NCBI RefSeq assembly: GCF_022436705.1
Contig: NZ_JAKUHT010000005.1
Coordinates: 186,001 to 250,000, forward strand
From: Nocardioides sp. CFH 31398
GTDB lineage: Bacteria; Actinomycetota; Actinomycetes; Propionibacteriales; Nocardioidaceae
Direction of reading: 5' to 3'
DNA length: 64,000 bases
The notes below the pieces were generated by a model, which was not told the DNA's origin, made no database searches, and worked only from the letters and a program-made list of their open reading frames with translations. Numbering within the stretch: position 1 is the first letter of the stretch; each line of letters begins with the position of its first letter. Shown here in pieces: positions 33,700-41,440 of this stretch. The position numbers and the translations under genes are program-made.

Positions 33700-34836
33700 T
33701 CACGCCTTAAGTGCTTTGCCGAGCACGGCAATGACCTGGTCGAACTGGGGCTCCGTCATCCCCGAGCCCGACGGCAAGGAGAGTCCCCTCCTAAAGAGTC
33801 GTTCGGCGTTCCCATTGAGGGCAGCAGGCGAACTCGCGAAGACCGGTTGCAGGTGCATCGGCTTCCACAGAGGTCTGCTCTCAATGCCCTCGGAGAAGAG
33901 AGCCCGGGCTACTCGTTCAGCCGTCGTCCCAGCTTCGCCGGGCTCGATAATGAGCGCAGTCAGCCAACAATTGTCTCGATAGTCGTCGCTCACGTCGGAG
34001 GATCCGAGTACTCGGACCCCATGCACGCCGCGCACCAACTCGCGGTAACGAGAACGCCACTCCCTGCGGCGGGCGATCATCTCATCAAGCCGCGACAACT
34101 GCGCACGTCCGAGGGCGGCGAGAATGTTAGAAAGACGGTAGTTGAACCCGATCTCTACGTGCTCGTAATGGGGCACCGGTTCGCGGGCCTGGGTCGACAG
34201 TTTGCGAACGTGGGCCGCCAAGACTCCATCGTCCGTCAGCAACATTCCGCCGCCTGACGTCGTCATGATTTTGTTGCCGTTGAACGACAGGACTGACGCG
34301 TCACCCCATGAGCCTGCAGCCCTTCCGCGATAGGTGGCTCCAAACGATTCAGCACTGTCGCACAGGAGCCTCGCCCCCGCGTCTTTCGCAATCTCCGCGA
34401 CGGCATCGAGCGCCGCACACCGACCCAATAGGTCGACCGGGACAATCGCCGGGACCCTACGACCCTCGCTGATCAACCGCCTGACCGTGCGAGCAAGGAT
34501 GCCGACGTCCATGTTGCCGTCGTCGTCACGGCAATCGATAAAACAGGGCTCGGCGCCAACATAGCGGATGGCGTTTGCCGTCGCCGCGAAGGTCAGGGTC
34601 GAGACCGGCACTATGTCCCCGGGGCCGACTCCCCATGAGACGAGCGCAAGATGCAGAGCCGCAGTGCCGGAGGAAAGTGCAACGGCGTGCTTCGCACCGA
34701 CCCGGCCTGCCACCTCGCTCTCGAACGCCAGGAGGTCGGGCCCCGCCGGAGCAACCCAGCCAGACTGCATCGCCTGCATGACCGCTCGCTGCTCGAGATC
34801 GCCGACATCGGGAGGGGACAGTAGCGTAGACAGCAC
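33700..34836 (-). CDS. DegT/DnrJ/EryC1-family PLP aminotransferase (PglE-like)
   Basis: 378 aa. The start is GTG (LSTLLSPPDVGDLE) with GGAGG 6 nt upstream; the frame stays open 200 bp further but without family similarity. SGWVAPAGPDLLAFESEVA, ALSSGTAALHLAL, DSAESFGATYRGR, and the PLP lysine in SFNGNKIMTTSGGG. It would aminate a 4-keto sugar made by the 4,6-dehydratase at 7.3-9.2 kb. First gene of the reverse operon. Confidence 0.92.
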   Translation of the reverse strand: MLSTLLSPPDVGDLEQRAVMQAMQSGWVAPAGPDLLAFESEVAGRVGAKHAVALSSGTAALHLALVSWGVGPGDIVPVSTLTFAATANAIRYVGAEPCFIDCRDDDGNMDVGILARTVRRLISEGRRVPAIVPVDLLGRCAALDAVAEIAKDAGARLLCDSAESFGATYRGRAAGSWGDASVLSFNGNKIMTTSGGGMLLTDDGVLAAHVRKLSTQAREPVPHYEHVEIGFNYRLSNILAALGRAQLSRLDEMIARRREWRSRYRELVRGVHGVRVLGSSDVSDDYRDNCWLTALIIEPGEAGTTAERVARALFSEGIESRPLWKPMHLQPVFASSPAALNGNAERLFRRGLSLPSGSGMTEPQFDQVIAVLGKALKA

Positions 34837-35478
34837 TGCTGACCTCCAATACCTGGTCCGCCGACCAGCCCCATGTTTGCGCGATCGGAGTCTAGGTGAC
34901 GCCGGCCTCAGGAACGAGGGCGCCCGCCTTGGCCTGGACAAAAGTTGATAAACGTCCCGGCGCCGCACGAGGATGCGGTCGAGCGTCGGCTCACCGCTGC
35001 TGCGCCAGCATGAGCGAGCAACCACACCTATGGCCAAGACCCCCGCAGTGTACCGCTCCGGAGCAGTAGCTCAACGTATTCAACTACTCATCATGGCCTG
35101 CGCGGTCGCCGGCCACTAGCCGCATCGTCGCCGCCCCCCAAGATGCGGACTGGGCGAAGGCACCCGAGGACGGAGCGGCTTGCGCAAGTTCAGGCCAACA
35201 GAATGTGCACGGAGCCTGGCGAGGAAGTCCGCCGCCGTGAGCGGCGGGGGCACCCGGCGATCCTCCGAATCTTTCCCGCCTTCGACTTAAAGGGGGACAC
35301 GTCGCTGACCGCCATGCCCGGTCTCGATCCTGCCCGGATGCTGGAGCAGTAGCTCGAGTGCGATCCTGAACTGACATACCAGCCTAGGCATGTCCAGCCC
35401 CCTTGAGTTCGAAGCCCTTGAGACCACCGCCAAGCTCACCACACCACCACTGAGCGAGAGTTGGGTCCAACTCCCCCT
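34837..35478. other. Gene-free interval upstream of the polysaccharide operon
   Basis: Short frames here have no family features. It includes a promoter candidate for the reverse operon and a 13-bp direct repeat GGAGCAGTAGCTC at 35060 and 35343. The DUF4012 gene ends at its right edge. Confidence 0.5.
35047..35074 (-). promoter_or_regulatory. Candidate promoter of the polysaccharide operon
   Basis: On the minus strand TTGAGC and TACACT are spaced 16 bp, a vegetative-type match, about 210 bp upstream of the aminotransferase start. This predicts a long leader; it rests on sequence match alone. Confidence 0.4.
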
Positions 35479-37272
35479 TCAACAGGCACTGCGGCTGGTG
35501 AAGTTCTTGTTCCCTGGCACGATGCTCGGGGTAACACCAACTTGCACTCCGCCCGTCTCCCCCGGTGCTGTCGTCATCTGCCAGTCCACGTCGACTGGTG
35601 TGGTGGAGTCCAATAGCGCGCCTGCAATGACGACGGGCCTCCCGTTGAACGGGATCGTGGCTGACGGGACCAACTCGCGGTCGACACGAAGACGCTCGAT
35701 GGTGCCCCCGTAAGGCCCAATCACAGTAAGAGAGACCAGCTGACTGCCGGGCTCTGTCCCGTAAAGACCCCCACCTGTGACGGACACGGGAAGCTCCGCC
35801 GCAGCCTCCGATTCGATGGTCGACCGCAGCCTCATCGATCCGGTCAAGATCTGCACGCCGTCGCGGCATCCCTCGGAGTCCACCTCGACCCCGTAGCGAA
35901 GGTAGTAGGACATCTTCGACCCGGTCGCGTCGTTCAGGGCGACGTCGAGGTGGGGGGTAGCGCCATCGTCCCCGGTGAGCTCGCCTGCTACCCGCGTGTC
36001 CGTCAGACGCTCTTGCTCAGCGTCGTCGAACGAGTGCAGGAGGAAGCGGCCCTCGCGCCCGGCCCGGGCTGCCCCTCGCAAGAAGTCGACGGGCGACGTC
36101 AGGTCGGTCACCGCGGTCTCCAAGATGGCGCGGGCGGACTGTTCGAACAGCGCGTCCTGGGCCTCGGGCTCGAGCTCGAGATATGGACGACTGAGGAGCT
36201 CCTCCAGGAGGTTGTCCTGAGTCAGGGTCACGCCGTCGACCTCGACCGGACCCAGGGCAGGCAGCAAGTAGCTCAGCGCCACGGGGTCGATGGACATGAC
36301 GGCATCGAGCTGGTCCGGACTGCCTGAGCTCTCCCAATGGGCGTTGACGAGCTCGGCGGTGCGCGGGAAGTCGGGAGTGAAGTTGGCGTCCTGGAAGAAC
36401 GTGCCGAGATTCTCGCTGAAGATGGCGTCCTCGGCGTCGGTGAGGGGAAGGATCGGCGCGTCCAGGTCGCCCTCGAAGTCACGGGGCCCGCCCTGACGGG
36501 TGATCTCGATGCGGCCCTCGTCGGCGCGCAGCAGGACGAAGGCGCCGGGAAGGCCCCCGGTGGCACGGATCTCCGCATTGTTCTGGATCAGCACGAGCAC
36601 GTTGCGGGGGCCTTCCCCTCCCGCCAATGTCGGCAGCAGGTCGGTGGCGACGTCGGCCGCACCGAGACCGGACTCGAGGCCCGTGACTGTGTCGACGTAC
36701 TGGTCGTAGGGCTCGCGAAGGCGTCCGACGAAGCCGGAACTGTCGACGGCCTGCACCTGCTCCGCGGCATCTCGCGTGGCGGCATACCCCTGACCGACGG
36801 GCGCTCCGAGCTCCTCCACCACGCCGAGGTCGACGCCGCCGTCGCCGGCCAGGCCGTCGAGGTCGCCTGTCGCGTCGGCGAGCGGGAGCACCGCGTCCGC
36901 CGCCAGGGTGTGCAGCGACGAGCTCAGAGCTCGCAGACCGGCCGCGTCGTCCCCCACCCCAGGCACGACGGTGAGTGCGGCCCAGTCCCAACCGTCGGTC
37001 CGGTCCATGGCGGAGCGCGCAGACCGCTCGAGAGCCCGGCCGGCCTCGCGCGCGCCAGCGGCGTCACCACTCGACAGCGACGACGTCAGCCGGGATGCCT
37101 CGGACTGGGCGTCGGTCAGGTCGCCGTACGTCTGATAGCCGACCCAGCCGAACCACGCCAGCGCCGCGGCGACCATCAGGCCCAAGGGCGCGAGAACCCA
37201 GAGTGCAAGTCGTCCTCGACTGCGAGGAGGGCTCTGCGCGTGACGATGCCCCGCCGCGGAGCGACGAGGCAT
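35479..37272 (-). CDS. DUF4012 family membrane-anchored protein
   Basis: 597 aa. Basic N-terminus, one membrane helix (about residues 24-46, LALWVLAPLGLMVAAALAWF), then a large extracytoplasmic part. The DUF4012 core includes RNVLVLIQNNAEIRATGGLPGAF near 225, then TPDFPRTAELVNAHWESSG and AVMSIDPVALSYLLPALGP. Such genes sit next to polysaccharide clusters in many Actinobacteria, but the function is unknown. Transcribed toward the operon's leader. Confidence 0.87.
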   Translation of the reverse strand: MPRRSAAGHRHAQSPPRSRGRLALWVLAPLGLMVAAALAWFGWVGYQTYGDLTDAQSEASRLTSSLSSGDAAGAREAGRALERSARSAMDRTDGWDWAALTVVPGVGDDAAGLRALSSSLHTLAADAVLPLADATGDLDGLAGDGGVDLGVVEELGAPVGQGYAATRDAAEQVQAVDSSGFVGRLREPYDQYVDTVTGLESGLGAADVATDLLPTLAGGEGPRNVLVLIQNNAEIRATGGLPGAFVLLRADEGRIEITRQGGPRDFEGDLDAPILPLTDAEDAIFSENLGTFFQDANFTPDFPRTAELVNAHWESSGSPDQLDAVMSIDPVALSYLLPALGPVEVDGVTLTQDNLLEELLSRPYLELEPEAQDALFEQSARAILETAVTDLTSPVDFLRGAARAGREGRFLLHSFDDAEQERLTDTRVAGELTGDDGATPHLDVALNDATGSKMSYYLRYGVEVDSEGCRDGVQILTGSMRLRSTIESEAAAELPVSVTGGGLYGTEPGSQLVSLTVIGPYGGTIERLRVDRELVPSATIPFNGRPVVIAGALLDSTTPVDVDWQMTTAPGETGGVQVGVTPSIVPGNKNFTSRSAC

Positions 37273-37300
37273 CAGTCGTGAGTCAGCGTCGGTCGCGCGG

Positions 37301-37720
37301 TCAGCCGCGCGGACGGTTGCGAACGAACTGGTTCGCGGTGTCCGAGCAGCTCTTGAAGACCGAGTTGGCGCCCGGGTTGTAGCGGATCACGACGTAGTAG
37401 CGACCCGGACGACGCAGAGCCGGGAAGCTGTAGACGGTCGGGCCGTTGTAACCGCGGGTGTAGGACACGCGCTTGCCACCCTCGCGGCGCACGTAGTTCA
37501 CCGTCACGGTGCCACGGGGGGAGCGGTTCGTCCCCCGCGGGCGCACGTTCACCCGGAGGCTCGGACGCTCGAAGCGGTTGACGGAGCCCTGGGAGGTCGC
37601 GTTGCAGCTCGTCTCGAACCGCGGCGGGTAGGGCGCGGCGGAAGCCGTCGTCGACGAGGCGGCCACGAGGCCAGCAGACATGAGCAGCGCAACGATGACG
37701 CTGGCGGCAAACTTCTTCAC
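37301..37720 (-). CDS. Small secreted protein, beta-sandwich-like, unknown function
   Basis: 139 aa from GTG (KKFAASVIVALLMSAG) with GGGAG 6 nt upstream. Signal peptide ending in ASA-AP near residue 28. Mature part has two Cys (CNATSQG and KSCSDTANQ) likely forming a disulfide, and beta-rich segments (GTVTVNYVRREGGKRVSYTR, GRYYVVIRYNPG), very basic overall. Looks like an Ig-like or carbohydrate-binding fold; no family recognised. 28 bp upstream of the DUF4012 gene start, same strand. Confidence 0.75.
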   Translation of the reverse strand: MKKFAASVIVALLMSAGLVAASSTTASAAPYPPRFETSCNATSQGSVNRFERPSLRVNVRPRGTNRSPRGTVTVNYVRREGGKRVSYTRGYNGPTVYSFPALRRPGRYYVVIRYNPGANSVFKSCSDTANQFVRNRPRG

Positions 37721-37877
37721 TTCAGGCTCCCCATGATGGTGGTGTTGCGAGAACAGTAGGGCACGACAGACCGATGTCCACCATTTGTCTCGTCTTGTCG
37801 CGCGCTGTTTGCCTGGAGGCCTTGTCAGATGGGCCTGTCGCCCCGCGACTTCAGGAAATCTTGCGGTTCGGACCGAC

Positions 37878-37919
37878 CCTGAGAGCACGCACGCCCGGAG
37901 GGCCTGAGAGCACGCACGC
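37878..37919. repeat. 17-bp direct repeat
   Basis: CCTGAGAGCACGCACGC is repeated exactly with 25-bp periodicity just beyond the ygfZ stop. Possible downstream regulatory or recombination remnant. Confidence 0.5.
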
Positions 37920-37927
37920 TCAGAGTG

Positions 37928-38887
37928 TCAGCGCAGCTTCGGACGCACGTGGAGGCCGACCTCGGGGTCGACCACCGTCTCCTGCGCCGCGGGCATGCCG
38001 TCGGCGTCCAGCGTGGCGCCGAGGTCGACGTTGCGCTTGACCAGAGCGAGAGCGATGGGCCCCAGCTCGTGGTGGCGGGCGGAGGTGCCGACCGTGCCGA
38101 CAGTCTTGTCGCCGGCGAGCAGCGGGGCGCCCCGCGCGGGGAGGCGGTTCTCGGAGCCGTCCAGGTGGAGCAACGTGAGCCGGCGGGGCGGGCGGCCCAG
38201 CGTGTGCACGCGGGCGACCGTCTCCTGGCCGCGGTAGCAGCCCTTGTCGAGGTGGACGGCGGGTCCGACCCAGCCGACCTCGTTCGGGATGGTGCGGTGG
38301 TCGGTGTCGAGGCCGTGACGGGGCTCCCCACGGGCGATGCGGAGGGCCTCGAAGGCCCACAGCCCGGCGGCGGGGCCGGCGGCGTCGGCGTACGTCGCGA
38401 GCGCCTCGCGCGGGACGAGCTCGTAGGCGGCGTACCAGTCGTCCTCCGGGGCGCCGGACCTCGCGGCGGCCGCGGGGCGCCAGACCACCGCCTGGTCGGC
38501 GGTCACGTCGGCGACCTCGACGCGCGACATGAAGCGCATGGAGTCCAGCCAGCCCACGAGCGCCGCGGCGGCGCCGGGCTCGGTGTGGGCCCAGAAGGTC
38601 TCGCCGTCGTCGTAGCCCGTCATCGCGTGCTCGACGTGGCCGTGCGGCGAGAGCACCAGGACGCCGGTCCATCGCTTGGGCGGGAGGTCCAGCAGGTGCT
38701 GGGTGGTGAGGGCGTGCAGCCAGGTGAGGCGGTCCGGCCCGGTGACGCGCAGGACGTCGCGGTGCGACAGGTCCACGAAGCCCTCCCCCGCCTCGAGCGC
38801 GCGCTGCTCGGTGTTGAACGAGCCGTAGTGGGCGGCGACGCCCGCGTCGGGGGCGTCGCCGGCGACGGCGCCGGGAAGGTCGAGCAT
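37928..38887 (-). CDS. ygfZ: YgfZ/GcvT-family folate-binding Fe-S repair protein
   Basis: 319 aa, ATG with AGGAGG 8 nt upstream. The family signature KGCYRGQETVARVH near residue 230 contains the essential Cys. N-terminal GcvT-like tetrahydrofolate-binding fold (VDLSHRDVLRVTGPDRLTWLHAL). YgfZ helps maintain some Fe-S enzymes. Pairing with a Fur-family regulator upstream is common in Actinobacteria. Confidence 0.9.
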   Translation of the reverse strand: MLDLPGAVAGDAPDAGVAAHYGSFNTEQRALEAGEGFVDLSHRDVLRVTGPDRLTWLHALTTQHLLDLPPKRWTGVLVLSPHGHVEHAMTGYDDGETFWAHTEPGAAAALVGWLDSMRFMSRVEVADVTADQAVVWRPAAAARSGAPEDDWYAAYELVPREALATYADAAGPAAGLWAFEALRIARGEPRHGLDTDHRTIPNEVGWVGPAVHLDKGCYRGQETVARVHTLGRPPRRLTLLHLDGSENRLPARGAPLLAGDKTVGTVGTSARHHELGPIALALVKRNVDLGATLDADGMPAAQETVVDPEVGLHVRPKLR

Positions 38888-38924
38888 CAGTGGTGCCTCC
38901 TGGGATCGGTGGCGGCCCGGGCTC

Positions 38925-39347
38925 CTAGCCGCAGTCGGCGCAGTGGCCGTGCAGCGCAAGGTGCCCGATGTCGGGCACGAAGCCGAGGTCCGCGGTGAGC
39001 CTCTCGACCAGGCCCCGGGCCACGTCCGCGTCAACGGAGGTGACCTTGCCGCAATTCCGGCAGACCAGGTGGAAGTGCTCGTGGTCGGACACCGAGTGGT
39101 ACGTCGGCGCGCGGTCCGAGAGGTGGGTGTGGCGCACCAGCCCGAGCTCCTGGAGGACCTCGAGGGTGCGGTAGACCGTCGACACGTTCACCGCCGACGA
39201 GTGCTTGCGGACCTCCGCGTGCACCTCGTCGGGAGTGGCGTGCCCGAGCGCGTCGACGGCGGCGAGGATCAGCTCGCGCTGCGGCGTGAGCCGGTAGCCC
39301 TGTCCGCGCAGGCGCTCGCGCCAGTCGTCCTGCGGGCTCGCGGTCAT
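38925..39347 (-). CDS. Fur-family metal-responsive regulator
   Basis: 140 aa. Winged helix (YRLTPQRELILAAVDAL, VSTVYRTLEVLQELGLV), then the metal-sensing and dimer region: YHSVSDHEHFHLVCRNCGKV, ending HGHCADCG; the two CxxC pairs form the structural zinc site. Metal specificity (Fe, Zn) cannot be read from sequence with confidence; lack of a long His tail and the ending resemble Zur/Fur equally. 37 bp upstream of ygfZ. Confidence 0.88.
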   Translation of the reverse strand: MTASPQDDWRERLRGQGYRLTPQRELILAAVDALGHATPDEVHAEVRKHSSAVNVSTVYRTLEVLQELGLVRHTHLSDRAPTYHSVSDHEHFHLVCRNCGKVTSVDADVARGLVERLTADLGFVPDIGHLALHGHCADCG

Positions 39348-39443
39348 CTCTCGATCGTAGTGCGGGGCCCGGCCGGCCCGGTGTGACGCACTCGTCGCAC
39401 TCGTCCGCGACTGCATCGGGCCGTTCGGGGAACGGGTCGCGAC

Positions 39444-40739
39444 GTGCACGTGGTGGTCGTCGGCGCCGGGATCGGCGGTCTCGCCCTCGCTCAAGGACTC
39501 CTGGCGTCGGGGATCCGGGCGACGGTGCTGGAGCGCGGCACAGACCTGCGCGCCACCGGCGGGTACAGCCTGCACCTCAGCCCGGAGGCCGTCACCGGGC
39601 TGCGGGCGCTGCTGCCGCCGGACCGGCTCGGCCAGCTGCTCGGGGTGGAGCGGGCCTCCGAGGTCGCCCGGGACCACGCGGTCCGCGACCACCGCGGACG
39701 CCTCGTCGTCGTGGACCGCTCCCCGAGGGCCGACGGGACCCTCGACGTCGACCGGATCACCCTGCGCCTCCTGCTCGCTCACGGGCTCGGCGAGCACCTC
39801 CGGCTGGGGGTCAGCGGGGTCGGTTACGACCAGCAGGACGACGGAACGGTCGTCGTGCGGACCGCCGCCGAGGACGGGACGACGGGCGAGGTGCGCTGCG
39901 ACGTCCTCGTCGCGGCCGACGGCGTCGGCTCCGCCGTGGCCACGCAGCTCGCGGGCGGGCCGACGTCCACGCCGGTCGGCCTGATGGGTGTCGCGGGGCG
40001 GACGGCGCAGTCGTCGGTCCCGCCCGGGACCCGTGACCTGCTGCGGTCACGCTCCACGCTGGCCGTGGGGCCCGGCGGCTCCGGCCTGTACGTCGGCAAC
40101 CACGCCGCGCTGGACCAGGTCGCCGTGAGCAGGTTCGTCGCGCCGCCTCCCTGGGGCGTCGGGGAGAGCTACGTGTGGGGCGCGATCCTGCTGGACTGGG
40201 CGAGCACCCGGTCGCTGGCGCGCCTGGCCGGTCGGCCGCTGGTGGCCGCGGCCGCAGCGCAGCTGCGCGACCGGTCCTGGGACGGGCCGATCCTGGACGT
40301 CGTCGAGCACACCGACCCCGTGACGGCGTCCGCGTTCCGCTTCCACGCCGCCGCGCGCTACCCGGCGGGCCTGGCCCCGTGGGCGCCGGGCCCGGTGACC
40401 GCCCTGGGGGACGCCGTCCACGCCATGCCCCCGACGGGCGGGCAGGGGGCGAGCACCGCCCTGCGCGACGCGCACCTGCTGCGGGACGCGCTGGTGGAGG
40501 TCGAGACCGGGCGCCGGCCGCTGGTCTCCGCGGTGGACGACTACCACCGCGCGATGCGTCCGTACGCCGCCGCGGCGGTGGCGGCCTCGTTGCAGCCGGT
40601 CGGCTGGACCCGCACCAGCCGCAAGCCGCTGGGCACCGCGGTCGCGCAGGCCGGCATGCCCGCCGCCGCGGCGGTGTCGTGGGCCGTGCGGGCAGGGCGA
40701 CGAGGGGACGCGGCGGGGGTGCTGGTCGGCGACCGTTGA
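39444..40739 (+). CDS. FAD-dependent monooxygenase (PHBH/UbiH type)
   Basis: 431 aa, GTG start. FAD-binding GAGIGGLALAQGL at residues 7-19, the DG motif CDVLVAADGVGSAV near 155, and the GD motif PVTALGDAVHAMPPTGGQGAST near 325. An aromatic-ring hydroxylase or related oxidoreductase; substrate unknown. Divergent from the Fur-ygfZ pair; 96 bp between starts could hold a Fur-family site, though none was identified. Confidence 0.88.
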   Translation: MHVVVVGAGIGGLALAQGLLASGIRATVLERGTDLRATGGYSLHLSPEAVTGLRALLPPDRLGQLLGVERASEVARDHAVRDHRGRLVVVDRSPRADGTLDVDRITLRLLLAHGLGEHLRLGVSGVGYDQQDDGTVVVRTAAEDGTTGEVRCDVLVAADGVGSAVATQLAGGPTSTPVGLMGVAGRTAQSSVPPGTRDLLRSRSTLAVGPGGSGLYVGNHAALDQVAVSRFVAPPPWGVGESYVWGAILLDWASTRSLARLAGRPLVAAAAAQLRDRSWDGPILDVVEHTDPVTASAFRFHAAARYPAGLAPWAPGPVTALGDAVHAMPPTGGQGASTALRDAHLLRDALVEVETGRRPLVSAVDDYHRAMRPYAAAAVAASLQPVGWTRTSRKPLGTAVAQAGMPAAAAVSWAVRAGRRGDAAGVLVGDR

Positions 40740-40850
40740 GGTCTCGACAGGCTCGACCGCCGGGGGTGCTGCGGTCGCTCGGCGCACCGGGTTTCGAGGC
40801 TCGCTCCGCTCACTCCTCAACCAGCGGTGCTGCTCGACCGGCGAGGGTGC
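40739..40850. repeat. Dispersed repeat between converging genes
   Basis: GTCTCGACAGGCTCGACCGC and later TCGAGGCTCGCTCC and CTGCTCGACCGG belong to the same family as the 17.5 kb cluster. Located after the monooxygenase and VanZ stops. Confidence 0.6.
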
Positions 40851-40856
40851 CGTCGC

Positions 40857-41306
40857 TCAGGCGGAGCGGCCGTCGCGCCGGACGATGAACCACCGCATCA
40901 GAGATCCGATGACCGCGCCCACGGCGACCCCGGTCGTGTTGGCGACCACGTCGAGCGCGCTCGCGGACCGATCCGGCAGGAACAACCCCTGGAACAGCTC
41001 GACCCCGGTGGCCATCACGAACCCGACCGCCGTCCAGTCACGCCACGAGTAGCCCCGCCGCACCAGGCGCCCGAGCAGCGCGAGCGGGACCATGATCAGG
41101 ACGTTGCTGATCACCTCGACCCGGCTCGAGGTCACGAGCACCGGGTCCGCACCCAGACGCTGCACCAGGTCGGTCAGCACGCTCACCGAGGTGCTCGGCA
41201 GCTCGCCGCGAGGGAAGAGCAGCACCGTCGCGAGGAACAGGACGTACACGACCAGCAGGGTCAGGAGGACCGGTCGTCGACGGGCGTCCTCGACGGTGGT
41301 GGTCAC
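40857..41306 (-). CDS. VanZ-family membrane protein
   Basis: 149 aa, GTG start. Four membrane helices; LTLLVVYVLFLATVLLFPRGE, then EVISNVLIMVPLALLGRLV and the conserved GVELFQGLFLPDRSASALDVVANTTGV block. The VanZ family includes a teicoplanin-resistance protein, but chromosomal members rarely confer resistance. No van genes nearby. Stands alone. Confidence 0.85.
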   Translation of the reverse strand: MTTTVEDARRRPVLLTLLVVYVLFLATVLLFPRGELPSTSVSVLTDLVQRLGADPVLVTSSRVEVISNVLIMVPLALLGRLVRRGYSWRDWTAVGFVMATGVELFQGLFLPDRSASALDVVANTTGVAVGAVIGSLMRWFIVRRDGRSA

Positions 41307-41377
41307 CTACGGAGCCTAGGCAGGCACGGTGGGACCCCGGCCACCGGCGGGGGTGGAGGCCGACCGGCGGCTCGCCG

Positions 41378-41430
41378 GGGTCTCGACGACGCACGCTCGC
41401 TGCGCTCGCGGGCTGCTCGACCACCTGAGT
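41378..41430. repeat. Dispersed repeat fragment
   Basis: GGTCTCGACGACGCACGCTC followed by GCTGCTCGACCACCTGAG, related to the 17.5 kb module. It lies between VanZ and the end of the first sulfatase gene. Confidence 0.55.
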
Positions 41431-41440
41431 GTGACGGCGG

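Noticed and set aside
35084..35377. 97-codon minus-strand frame upstream of the polysaccharide operon
   Set aside because: Low-complexity composition, no ribosome site, no recognisable family, and it contains one copy of the 13-bp direct repeat.
40857..41306. Glycopeptide resistance from VanZ
   Set aside because: No vanHAX or sensor genes are near; isolated VanZ-family proteins are common and mostly unrelated to resistance.
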